From positions 1,798,001 to 1,862,000 of the forward strand of contig CP114123.1 in NCBI GenBank assembly GCA_029959195.1: 64,000 bases of DNA. Direction: 5' to 3'. Below the pieces are notes generated by a model. It did no database searches. It saw only the letters and a program-made list of their open reading frames with translations, and was not told the DNA's origin. The DNA comes from Dictyophora rubrovolvata. Its lineage: Eukaryota > Basidiomycota > Agaricomycetes > Phallales > Phallaceae. Of the stretch, positions 12,764 through 24,100 are shown one piece after another (the first letter of the stretch is position 1; each line of letters begins with the position of its first letter). The position numbers and the translations under genes were made by a program.

Positions 12764-12918
12764 CACAAAAACTCCTGACGTCTTGTTAGATGTCGTATTC
12801 TTTCAATGGTAAAAAATCTATTCGCCACCAAAAAATAACAATTGGTTTGCAGAGCTTCCACGGCTTGTGTGCTAAAACTGAGCGCGATCCCATGCCAAAT
12901 CTTCGTATTCATGGTCAC

Positions 12919-13590
12919 TCAGTACTCAGTACTCAGTCAGTCCTCAGCTCTGCCCCCTAATAAACCATGAAACCACAGCAACGGAGGCGATGTTCACAAA
13001 CGAATGTACGTGTAAATAACTCTCTGGGGCAGACGTCACCAGCTTCGTGAGCCTGCAACGCAGATATGACGCCACAATCCATTTTTCGCTGGTAAACTGT
13101 CATTGTTGTTTTTCCGGCAATACTATCAATGGCAATGTACTTGTTTATCGTATATATATTGGGAACAAAGGTGCGTATATTGTAGATACTAAGTCGTCGC
13201 TATCTGGCGTCGACCTAATATACTGCAATGATTTCTAAGATGGAAAGATGATTTAATTCGAATGAAAAATGAGGATTAAATACAAAAGGTCTGAGGACCA
13301 CAATGTAAGCTAAGGACATAATGGAAGGACTAAAAATGAGGACAAGAAAGGAGTGTCCGTACGGACAAACGAACGATGAGGACAAAGAACCTAAATATGC
13401 TCTAAACGGGCGCTAGGGACCTCGTGTAGGGAGCTGCGCTCCCTTACAGTATATCGAGTTAAATATTTGATAATTCTTCCAAAAGAGACGTTATTGCAGG
13501 TGTTCTCGGCGTAATATTACACAAAAACGGTTTGGACCGTCTAGTAAAACTCATATCAGCAAATATTTCGGTTTTTGTATGTTTTTGTTC
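12919..13590. other. Intergenic region with purine-rich GAGGAC-type repeats
   Basis: No gene seen. Between about 13255 and 13400 the plus strand is purine-rich, with six loosely spaced (G/A)AGGAC units; a small ACTCAGT triplication lies at 12917-12940. Confidence 0.4.
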
Positions 13591-15593
13591 TTACGAGATC
13601 ACCCCCGGTAAGAAATAACCTGGACTCGGAATACTTGTAGGATTCGGTGTGATATCGAAAGTATACAACACTGAGGCAATGATAATGAACAACATGTTCT
13701 CTGCCAAAATACGCCCAGGACACACTCTATGACAATGTGAGTTTGAGAAATTATAAGACGTTTGTTTTACGAAGATACCTCCTTCCGTATCCAAAAGCCA
13801 TGTCGGGATCTTTGATACCTTTATTCAAGAATCTTTCGGGATTAAAAACATCGGCGTTGGGGCCATATAGTGATTCTGAATGAGATAAAGACCTGAGGAT
13901 TGATGCTATTGGGTTGGAACAGCCTGAGCATTGCTGCAGCGCAAAAGTACCATGTGTTTCCCATGACCAGCGTCCCCTTAGGCACAAAATATTTACCAAT
14001 AACGTCGTCTTGCTTGAGCATGTGGGGGAAGGCTATGGGAGTGATGGGATGCCATCTCAAAACTTCTTTGCATAGTGCATTCACATAAGGAAGATTGGAC
14101 CGATCTTTGAAAGTAGGAAAGGAGTTCGAACCAACGACTCGATCCAGTTCTGCTTGAGCTGTCTCTTGAACATCTGGGTATAGAACCATAGCCATAAAGA
14201 AAACTTGTACCACCGCTTCAGTCTGAAACGTAAATAATGAGTCATAGTGTTTGAGACAACGATTTAATATTTTAATTAACCGTATCGATTCCTGCGAGAT
14301 AAATGACAGCTGCAACTGCTTTGATAGCTTCTTCAGAGTTATCGTTTATCCTTCGAGTCGGGGTTGAGTTATCAAGCGGCATTCCCTGCAATAAGTTTGA
14401 TACTATGGAGGGAGACGCAACGCCAGCTTTCTACGACATATTAAAAAAATTACACATAGTGGAGACAGATTACGTACCATATTCGCTTTGACGGCAGCGA
14501 ATGGCTTATCCCTAACGGTGTTGAAATATAGCTTCATTGCCTTCGCCTTTTGTTTAAATGCCGTGCCAGGAAACCACTCTGGAATGTATTTCACTATTTA
14601 TCAACATTTAATTATCATCTTTATCAACGTCAAAAATCAGAAGGGAACAAACGGAATGGCAGGCTGTCGACGAGATAAGCCCCGGGTCTGGAAACATCTC
14701 CAAACACATGTAAAGCTTTTTCCGCGATTGCAACATAAGGATCGTTCTCTAGCTGAATCTGTATCCCATACGTAACCTGACAGAAGTAAGAGAATCAAGC
14801 CTTTAGAGAAGAAATGACCTGATCGTACTTCCAATATCATCGCACCAAGTATATGTCTCGAATGACCAAAAAACTGTGCAGGTGTACGGAAGAGAAGAGA
14901 CATAAGAGACCTAAAAACACATCAAAACTCGGTATAGATATATAAAAAAGCTTGCGATACTTTGAACAATTCTCCAACGTGGCCTCGTACTGTACCATGG
15001 ATGGTTTATTGAGGAAACGGTGAAGAATCGTTCGATGTTGCTTCCAGGTTTCATCAGCGGGCCTCAGACCAAGGCTCCAGTCAAATCCTGCTCTGTCATA
15101 TGCAAGGGATCAGAAGATAGATCGGGGCTACGTGATGGGTCATATTTACAAAGCGTATGTCATGGTAGCTTGAGGTCGGTCTGAATATATGGCGCCACGA
15201 GTGTCAAATAACTCAGATGCAAGTTCATATGAGTTGACGAACAAAAGAGATCTTCCAAATATTTTTAGGTAGACAAGGTCGCCTGAAATGAAGTATAAGC
15301 ACTATAGGCAAAAGAATGAAGCGAGGCTCGCCATAGGCTTGTTTCCATGAATGGTACGTCTCCCATTCTTTTTCCAAAGGTATATCCTTCAAGTTCCCAA
15401 TGAAAAGGCGACGCGGGGGGCCCGGTGGAAGTTTAAGACCTAAATCAAATCGGAATGTGCTCTGAGCTCTCCATTGAAAGAAAGAAAGAAAGAAAGAAAG
15501 AAACGCACCTTTAGGAACCTTTATATGAAAACAATACCGATAAATGATGTACAATAGAAGAACACAAGCTATAGTAGCCCCAAGCTTCGTCAT
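13591..15593 (-). CDS. Cytochrome P450 monooxygenase
   Basis: Haem-thiolate monooxygenase, ER-anchored. ATG at 15593 starts a hydrophobic anchor (LGATIACVLLLYIIYRY), then the proline-rich hinge LKLPPGPPRRLFIGNL. Further exons: GDLVYLKIFGRSLLFVNSYE; WSLGLRPADETWKQHRTILH (the C-helix W/R region); the I-helix side AAVIYLAGIDT; the K-helix ExxR in KEVLRWHPITP; the PERF motif in FNPERFLNKG; and the haem loop FGYGRR/VCPGR split by an intron inside the motif. About ten introns, frame intact, stop at 13591. The intron after WKQAYG seems to start with GCGAGC instead of GT. The intron after KVPKG contains a GAAA microsatellite. Fungal P450s of this kind are often annotated as O-methylsterigmatocystin-oxidoreductase-like, but substrate cannot be read from sequence. 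The SDR downstream on the same strand could act in the same oxidation route (inference only). Confidence 0.93.
15476..15503. repeat. (GAAA)7 microsatellite in a P450 intron
   Basis: Seven GAAA units lie within the first intron of the P450 gene. They also provide the pyrimidine-rich tract of that intron on the coding strand. Confidence 0.95.
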
Positions 15594-16517
15594 GGTGCAG
15601 TGGCGATTTATCTGGGGGTATCCTGGCTCAATTTATACATACATATGCGCTGGTTTGTTGCGGGGCGACTTTACAGCATTGAAAATTTACGTGGCAGATT
15701 AGCACAATGCGACGCCAACGAGAAAAGATTATGTTACGTGCGTCTTTGGAAACATGGTCGAAACGATTGAATGCGTAAATTCGCTGACAAGATACCGGTG
15801 TCAAAAGCTGCTTATGACGACAATGCGGTCTTCTCAACACCGGAGCTAGAATCCTGTTTCATATATATTAAGTGCCATCCCGCCACGGCTTACTGTACTA
15901 AGACCTGGTGGACGAGGCGCAAATTAGGCTCAGGTCATTGAGAGTATGTTACTGTGTGGAACCAGCTCAAGCTTGCCAGGTCGTTCGCGCAGACGTCCCT
16001 TTTTCTTCATTCCGAGTAATTGCTGGCATTCCACGTGGAGGTCTTTTCATATTATGGCGGTCTGATGGCAGTATAAAGGCAACGCAGCAGCTTTTCAAAG
16101 GCCGCTACTAGTAAAAGTATGTACCAACCGTATTGGGCACGGATTTAATTCTAAAGCAAAACACATTAACACGAGGATATAAAACCGACTATGGAGAAAG
16201 GCTGACCTACTGCTATAAATATCGGAACACACCTGAATAGGGTCCAATGGGAATATATCAGATGTCAATTTGCAGAAGTACTGTGCATATGACACATTAT
16301 AATGTTGGCCTCTGGAAAGATCGTTCATGTGTTGTTGAAACTGTCAATCATGCGTTCTCTAAGTTTGGAGAATTTCAATCCTGTCTCAGGATGTTCAAAT
16401 TCTCCTTACGGCTGGATTGCAGTGGGTGAAGTTAAATAAGTGACTATTCTCTCAAGCGGCTTGAAGAAACTGCCTTTGGATGAAAGATTAGCTACAACTG
16501 AGAAGATTCAGTGTTGC
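15594..16517. other. Intergenic region upstream of the P450
   Basis: About 0.9 kb between the SDR 3' end and the P450 start, both on the minus strand. No convincing gene; it should hold the P450 promoter. Confidence 0.5.
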
Positions 16518-17636
16518 CTAGTATGTCGCGGGGAATGCGAAGATTCTTCCACCATCCGTGACCATTATACTTCCCGTTAGATATCCCCCAGTACGAGAAG
16601 TCATATATAACGCAAGACCAGCCTATGATTGCAATCAGTTTTGGCAACAAGATATCGCATTCAAGAAGCGATTACCATCTCTTCCGCGGTTCCTTGTCGT
16701 TTCATGGGAACCACTGATGGAGGAAGAACAAGGGGATGGCTCGCAGCCATTTCTGGTTGACCCATGTCAGCTTTTCACTTCGTTTCTAACAAGGTGCTTA
16801 CATACCTGAAGGATGTATTCCAGGACATATGGCATTGACGCGAATATCGTATTCGACTAGCATAGCAGACAGTATTTTCGTAAGATGGACGGCGCCTTGT
16901 TTACTCAAATTATAAGAAACTGAGAAAGGTCGATCTTCTCTTCTGAAGGCTGAGATAGAAGCAATATTAAGCACTTGGCTGGTGACGCCTGGAATTCCGT
17001 GTTGATTGCCCTTGTCTAGCAGATCGAGGAATGCGACAGTGCAATAAAACGTAGAGGTGGTGTTGACTTCAAACGTTCGCTGAAATTCATCCCATGGGAG
17101 ATCCCAGAGGGACTTCTGGAATTCTTTGATATCGGCATTTTCTGAAGGCCATCCAACATGAGGACCAGTGATACCGCTATTATTGACCAGCAGATTTATG
17201 TAACCAGTTTGTGTCTCGATGGTAGCGACTATAGAGGATATCGAGTCTCTTGAGGTAACATCACCTTCCAATGGAATAATGTTCCCGTGTTTCTGCAAGG
17301 AATTCTAGCTGAGTGACAGGATACACGTAAAGAGTCAAACTTACTGCGTGGGATTGAGCAGCTTTGTCTAGGACGTCTTTTCTGAAATTGACGTCATTGA
17401 TATGTGTTGCAGGGTTGTGTGCAAACTACACCTACCTTCTCCCGACGATATAGACCCTAGCGCCATTGTTCTCCAAGGCACTGGCAATCATCAAACCAAT
17501 GCCCGTTCCACCACCTGTCACAACAGCCACCAGTCCTTGAGGAGATATGATTATCTTATCTAAATCCGTCGAATCAGCTGAGACATTTACCTTTCGTTGA
17601 AAACAGCTCCTCAGGTTGCAGACTGTTTGAAGCCAT
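16518..17636 (-). CDS. Short-chain dehydrogenase/reductase (SDR, Rossmann fold)
   Basis: NAD(P)-dependent oxidoreductase of the classical SDR family. The start chosen at 17636 gives MASNSLQPEELFSTKG, whose last codon is split by an intron leading into LVAVVTGGGTGIGLMIASAL (TGxxxGIG cofactor motif) and GARVYIVGRRKDVLDKAA. The main exon has EGDV, LLVNNSGITGPH (NNxG), the catalytic Ser in NIASISAFRRED and the YNLSK pair (YxxxK), then RVNAICPG. Two more exons give MGQPEMAASHPLVLPPS, RQGTAEEM and AGLALYMTSRTGGYLTGS with VTDGG near the end, finishing FAFPATY at 16518. About 300 residues, five introns, intact. The start is preferred over a longer upstream frame because the intron joins it directly to the Rossmann motif. 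Substrate unknown. Confidence 0.92.
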
Positions 17637-17874
17637 ATCGACGTGGATAAGCCGTTCAGAGAGCGAACCACTATGAGAAGCTCGACGATGTAGTAAGCAC
17701 CGACTACACCATGTGAACAGCGAGAACTCAAAGTGCTAAATTTATCCTGCATGTGAAACCAAAAACACGAGCAGATGTATTAATAGATTGCTTATTTACT
17801 TCTATCCATGCCGATCTTTAAATTAGTAACACGTAGTACTCTATACAACGAGAACACACTGCGCAAAGTCAAAA

Positions 17875-19407
17875 TCAGACCGGATCTGGTGTGCTGAAGT
17901 CGGATTCTGATCTTCGAACATTTTGCAAGGGTAATATCAAGTCGGGACCGTGCGGCGAGTTTTCGTGTATTAAGAAGTCCTCTAAAACTAGTGGGCGGAT
18001 GGGATAGTCCTAAAGAACAGATCAGTCAGAGCTAGAGCCGAGCAGGATCAACCTCTTGTCTCACCTCTCTTTTATCATTGGCTAGAGTCTTGATATCGTC
18101 TCTGTGTTCTCGCATGTATTCTCTGACAGGTACCATTGCCGCGTTTCGACATAGTTCTTTGAGGTCGGATCCCGAAAACGAAACGGTGGTCTGCGCAAGT
18201 GTGTCGAGCCGAAAGCCCGGAGAGAGTTTTGTGTCTTTCAAAGTCTGCGGAAATGTTAGCCTTTATGAAACAATCGATATACAACTCCTGCTTACGAGTT
18301 CTAGAATCTTCCGGCGCTGGGCTGCATCTGGTAGAGACACCGCGAACCGCTTTGGCATCCGCCGCATTATGGCGGAATCAATGTCATTGGGTCGATTTGT
18401 TGCACCTAAAACAAGGATGCTATCTCCACCTGATAAAAGACCATCCCATAATCTATTCCAAAAAAGCTCGTAAGAAAGATATTCCTAAGGGTGTCAGAGC
18501 AAACACGTACGTCATAAACTCAGCCTTCATCATCGCCGTAACTTCATGGTCACCTCTACTTCGCTCTCTTAGAAAAGAATCTATCTCGTCTATAAAGATA
18601 ATACTCGGTTGCATCTTCCTAGCTAGACCGAACAAACCAGCTACAAGTTTATTTGATTCACCATACCATTTGTTGGATAGAACGGACATAGCGATGTTGA
18701 TGAAAGTCGCGCCAGACTCTTTTGCTAGTGCTTTCGCGAGCATCGTTTTTCCACATCCTGGAGGTCCGTATAGGAGAACGCCTTTCGGAGCTGCTAGGAG
18801 GTTGGACGAAGATTTGAATAACGACGGGCACACTAGCGGGTAGATGACGGACTCTTGAAGAGATGATATGATAGGTTCTAGACCGCCAATATCTATATGT
18901 TGAATACGAAATTTGAGATCGTTTTCATGTAGCAAAGGTTAAGAAAGCACGAACCACTAAAACGGATATTGATATCGTCGGGGTGTATAACCTCTGCGGC
19001 AATAATTTCTATGAACAACTTGTTTGAGATAAAACACACGAGCGATAAACTTTGAAAACCATACGTTCGTATTCTGTCAACTCAAGTTTGTCCCGACCCA
19101 GACGTTTCATCATTTGGACGCTTTTGGCTTTCGCCTTTTTCTTCTCGTTATCCGAGGGACCGTAGCTTTCTAAAACCCACTGTGAAAAAGATCAGCGCCA
19201 AACAACCCACACTACACAACGCCTTACGGAGATCGTGTAATACATTGCAGCCTTCAAAAAATTAGACAGCTTACTCAACCGGAAAGGCTCGTGTACGCAC
19301 TTGTGTTACGAGGAGAATGGCAACTGTCAATGAATGAGTAGAATATCAGACGACAGTAAGATAAACATACTGTCAAGGACTATTTTCTTGGTCCTTGGAG
19401 AAGACAT
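17875..19407 (-). CDS. MSP1: MSP1/ATAD1-type outer mitochondrial membrane AAA ATPase
   Basis: AAA+ dislocase that pulls mislocalised tail-anchored proteins from the mitochondrial outer membrane and peroxisomes. ATG at 19407: [12 protein letters not shown] followed, over two small introns, by a hydrophobic segment ([21 protein letters not shown]) that fits the single N-terminal membrane anchor. Then a linker with [12 protein letters not shown] and [11 protein letters not shown], the family entry motif [20 protein letters not shown], Walker [20 protein letters not shown], pore loop NKWYGES, Walker [13 protein letters not shown], sensor [10 protein letters not shown], arginine finger region MRRMPKRF, and the C-terminal PVREYMREH helix. 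It ends at 17875 after FSTPDPV. Seven or so introns, intact. It lies head to tail with the prenyltransferase gene upstream. Confidence 0.93.
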
Positions 19408-19604
19408 TCTGAAGGATGAAAGACAAAATTGAGTCTGGCTTTGAGGTTTACGAGTTGTATTTCACATGCAAGCGATTTACGTAATGCGTGGGTCGGCATT
19501 TCGGCAATGGACAACTTTAGGAGGTGACCGGTGACCGATGAATGCGCTGAGCGACCAAATACAAAGAAGATTTCTATAATACAATTACATATTAATAAAT
19601 AACT

Positions 19605-21116
19605 TCAAATACTTTTAGGTATCATCTGTCTAGCCCATGACGCAGATTTCGTCCGTAAAATTAAGAGCGGATCTAGTTGATATATGTCCCAAGGGGATTT
19701 AGTCGAGTCCAACCATGTTACAGAAGGAAGGTATAGAGATAAAGATGCAAGTGCAAGATAGGTATGATACGGATCTGAACCAGTCTATATGTAAACACGA
19801 AAGGGATACCATACAACGATAACTCCCACCTGCAGGTTCTTCGGGTGCCTTGCCAATTCCGCCGTATTTATGTTGACATGCAAAGATAAATTCTGCATTT
19901 GAATCGGCATTTACCAAGTCATCGCATTGCAAGATCTGTAGTAGGTGAGATTTAGCAGAGATCAAACAAAAGAAATATTATGCGTACTTTCAGCGAGGCC
20001 CCACACCAAAAGCAATAACAGGCATCTGGATCCTTTTCAGTACGCCCTTGAAAGCCGCCTTTTTGCTTTTGGACGAGCCAGCTAATAGTATGACGAATTT
20101 CTTTTGCTGTAAGGTATTCTTTTACGTCTTTCTGGTCCTTTTGAGCTAGCAGCTGAAGAGACGCCAAAGCACAATATGTGGGGCCGCCTGCAATGAAATA
20201 TCTTAGGAAATTTTTTGATAGTCGAGAAAAACGAATTCACCTTGAGCTTCTCGATCAGGGGATTCTCCATATCCGCCTTCGTATGTCTTGACACGGTAGT
20301 TGTAAGGTCGTAAGCTCCACATACGAAAATGGAGATCGTACCCTGCATCGCGTGATATAATTCACGGCGGAATGTATGTTGATTCCAGACCAATCATTCA
20401 ACATCGACGAGATGACAAAGGCACAAAACATGAACCGGATATCTCTTTCAGAGTCCACTGTTCCAACTGGAAATGCAGAAAAACTACGAGTAGAATAAAT
20501 CAAGGATGCAAAAATCCACGATACTCATCTACTCACCTTCCGTCAGAGCCTTGAATAGAGGATATGAATGAAACGACGCCTCGGCGATTCAATCTTGAGA
20601 AGTCGTCCCGCAAAATGCTAAGAGAAAGCAGCGCAGTGTATGTCATAACTAAATTGGGCGGATCGTATTTTTCAATAGCAATACCAGACTTTGTTCGTGT
20701 CAATCAATGAAGGTGAATCTAGAGTTAAAACTTGCCCCAGGTATCGATGTTCCGCTTCTGAAGCCAAAAAACGATCTGCTTGCTGGTTGTGTTTCGTCAA
20801 AACGACGCCAAACGTAAATGTCCAAACTTACTAGTCGCTTGGTCCCATATCCAATCACGCCAAGTTGCCTTATCCTTATCTGAAATATTCCGATTTTCAA
20901 AGTCTAATTCTCCTAGAAGGTCGAGTCCAGAAAGACAATAGTACGCAACCGCCAAACTAAGATCAAATCAGGAGCCTGGGTCGCCGCACACGTTGTCCAA
21001 ACATCATACCGAGAAGTGTCCAAAATCACTTTTGAGTCAGGAATGGCGGAAAGACAAAGTAAAAAGTGTTTTATGTGGGATTTTCTGTTAAAGCTGTATG
21101 TGCCTTTCTTAGACAT
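19605..21116 (-). CDS. CDC43: Geranylgeranyltransferase type I, beta subunit
   Basis: Catalytic beta subunit that attaches geranylgeranyl to CaaX proteins such as Rho-type GTPases. ATG at 21116 gives MSKKGTYSFNRKSHIKHFLL. Exons then give LAVAYYCLSGLDLLGELDFE, the helical repeat YDPPNLVMTYTALLSLSILR, SSIQGSDGRFSAFPVGTVDS, YEGGYGESPDREAQGGPTYC, VQKQKGGFQGRTEKDPDACY, CFWCGASLKILQ, and ACQHKYGGIGKAPEEPA. The zinc ligands are visible as Asp and Cys in DPDACYCFW and His in DPYHTYLALASLSL. The protein ends RQMIPKSI at 19605. Five or more short introns, frame intact. The GGFQGR and KYGG repeats separate it from squalene cyclases. Farnesyltransferase beta is the main alternative, but the DACYCFW context and length favour type I. 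Confidence 0.88.
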
Positions 21117-21196
21117 GTCCAACGAAAGCTGCTCGCACCGCCGGTGTGACGTTGTGACATCCCGTAAATCGCAATGATGATTTCTCCTGTAAAGTC
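21117..21196. promoter_or_regulatory. 80-base divergent promoter region
   Basis: Only about 80 bases separate the ATG of the prenyltransferase beta gene (minus) from the first usable ATG of the WD40 protein (plus). Both must share regulatory sequence unless the WD40 transcript begins inside the neighbouring gene. No TATA box is visible. Confidence 0.5.
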
Positions 21197-24100
21197 ATGA
21201 AGGATGACAGCCTCATAATTCCTTTGATTCTAGACTCACGTCAACAAGGCTTTCTTGATAGGTCGTTCTGTCTTGCGGAACATTCGGCACTTACGAACTG
21301 GGGTTTTGGCGAGAATGAGCTCCGTGATGCACGCGTTCCTCCCGGTATAGCGGTCGGATGTACGGACGGCTCTGTCTTTATATTTCACGCACAAGAAGAT
21401 AAAAGGAGGAAGAAAAAGATTCCTGAAACATTGAACTTGTCAGCACTACAGTCTCCTTCCCCATCTGCTCGTCGCTCTACGCCATCCGGGTCACCGTCTC
21501 CATTGCCCTCGCCCGGTTCTACGTCTTCCAAAGGACCTTCGAAAGGCGTTCTTACTTCTTCACTTGTTCCGCTTACACAACCTGCACGCTCAAGGGTTGT
21601 ATCGGGTCTCTCAACAACGCCTGCAGAGGCACCAAAAAATTATGTCGATTTTGAGCCGGAGAAGGACAGACTTGAGGGTCTTCTCAGGTCCTCGTCATCC
21701 AAGAACAAGTCGTTTTTAGAAAATTTAAGACTGTCGCCTGCACATGTTAGCACGAGTCGTTTGCCAGATTTTGGCCACACGAGTCACAAGACGCATTCTC
21801 GCACCGCTCCTCCATCTAGGGCAAGTTCGCCGCGGCATTCCATATCGTCACCTCCCAGCCCGAACCCCCCCAGTTCACAGATGCCACAGATCCCTACCCA
21901 GCTATTTCCTTCAATACAAGCTGATAATTCCCCTCAACTTAAGTTAAAATATCATGTCTATCCGCATTTATTTGTTCCGGACAACCCATTGGTTTCCTTA
22001 AAATATCTCTTCGGGGGTTTACTGCTGGCATTGTTGAAGAACGGGTAAGGAGTCGCAATTGTATGTCTGCCTTCAAGTTTTATATATTGAACTAAAACAG
22101 CACAATTTTCGCAATTGACATTGCGTCCGGTCTCTGCGTGGCTTCCATTGACTTGAATAATCCACCCTACTTTCAACCTCCCCCTTCTATGACGTCTGCA
22201 TCTTCTGTAAGATTGTATACTGCCGTATGGAACTGGACTCATCTGCAAGCTATTGAGAACACCGATGTGAGCCTGCGTGAATCTTCCAGTGAAATTTTCT
22301 GATAATTTCGTATAGCACTCCACCGTGATGGCTGTGGCTTCTAGTTTAACGTCGATAAGCGCAGACAAGGAACCTGGCTCACACAGTCGAATTGCGATCC
22401 TTCAGCTAATGCCTTTGCAACATCCCAATTTGCAGCGGCGCGCGGGTATGCTAAACAAAGTAGGCGAATGGATGGTCGAGAATGACTCGTCTAATTTTTA
22501 CATCTTTAAAGATGATTATAGTACCTACTATTTCTTCTACACAAATTAATGTGCGCTAACGATTACACAGCATCTCTTGTTCATTTATTGTGCATCGAAT
22601 CGCACGCTCTCCTTTCTCGGACTTTGGAAATTGTCCCCGAAGCATACACGATCGCTGCTCCAGATTCACTTCAGCCATCCGCGGAAGCCATATCCTCCAG
22701 TCTAGTAGCACTGCCGGCACCGTCGCCACCAACTTTTCTGGTCCCTTTGCCCCTTTCGTTCGGGGTGAAGGGGGGTGACGCACAATCGCAGTCAAGAGCA
22801 GGCACGCCTAAGGTGATATCCGGCAGAGTTCTGTTAGGTCCGCCTGTCGCTATCGGAGATTTGCCTTCTTTAGAAGGAAGTCAAGCCAGAATACGTATAT
22901 TGGATTTCAATGTGAAAATGATACGGGGATGTGTCTGGAACGATCATGAATTCTGTGTAAGCTAGTCTTTTTGATCATGCTGCACCCAATAATTCATTTT
23001 AGTAGCTTTTTAGGACTTCAACGGATTCCCCTCCAAAGATACTAGGCCATATAAATCATCGTCACTCAATAGATGTTATCGGTGCGACATCTGGCACGGT
23101 TTTTCTAAAAGGAGAGGTCGGTGTCTTTTTTTCGTTTCAAATCTTGTCTTAATTGAATTTAGGGACATGTCCGTGCATTTAGTTTGCCTGAAACATGGTG
23201 GGATTCGTATGTACGCTCACAAATATTTCATTCGTCGTATTTATATATCGTCTCGGGAACAGGTTTGAGGACTTCAAGTTGGAAATTCTCTCTTCGGCCG
23301 AGCTCTCTAGTTCATCGCCCCTGGTCACTGTCTTATCTTCCTCCTACGCTTTGTGCACCGATCCGGATAATTCCCAAGAGTCAATGTCGTTGAGATGCAT
23401 ACCATTCGTGCCTTATAGGACTAAACGTCACAGTAAACGCCTTGAACATAGTCCGTCTAAACCAAAAACAGCTTGGTCTCCCAATGGCAAGATGTTAGAA
23501 TTGACATCAAACCGCATTACATCTCTTCTGCCCTTGAACAGCGAACTCATCGCTGTAGGAGATAGTAAGTCACGACATATTTGGTAATTATTCATTTTGT
23601 CTCATCATTCAGGCAATGGGAATATTCAAAAAACATCGCTGACGACCTTAATGTCCACGGGTCTCCCGCGTGCTCCCGGTTCTGGTGGCAACAGTCTGGG
23701 CGCTTACATCACTTCCCTTCACTTGGTCCAATCACGCGGCGAGGATCTGATTGTTGGCGGGTTAGATGACGGCGGCATTGCACTTTGGCAGTTTAGGTTA
23801 GTTCGAGGCTATGATGTTTTCAGAGTTTGATGCTTAAGTTAAACTTCAGGTCACTAAAATTGTCCATGCGCTGGACCGTATTCCTGGAACCTCTGTTGTC
23901 TGTGATCCCCATCAACGATGAGCGAACAGAAATGTTGAAAGACTGCGTACTGTGCACATCTGGAGATGGCACAGTTGTTGCAATCAATTTACCCAACCTT
24001 GAGCTGTGAGATTGTTATTATGCTATTGAATTTTTGTAACCGATCAATTCATCAGGCTGTATATGATTCCAGGCTCCGCGACTCGTTTAACGGAAATCTG

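Noticed and set aside
12378-12812. 144-codon plus-strand frame after the zinc-finger gene
   Set aside because: Composition is not protein-like and the opposite strand is the better candidate.
13591-17636. P450 and SDR as a secondary-metabolite cluster
   Set aside because: Only two enzymes, no backbone synthase, transporter or regulator nearby; neighbours are housekeeping genes.
17432-17752. Longer SDR N-terminus starting at 17752
   Set aside because: It reads through what is clearly an intron; the start at 17636 splices directly to the cofactor motif.
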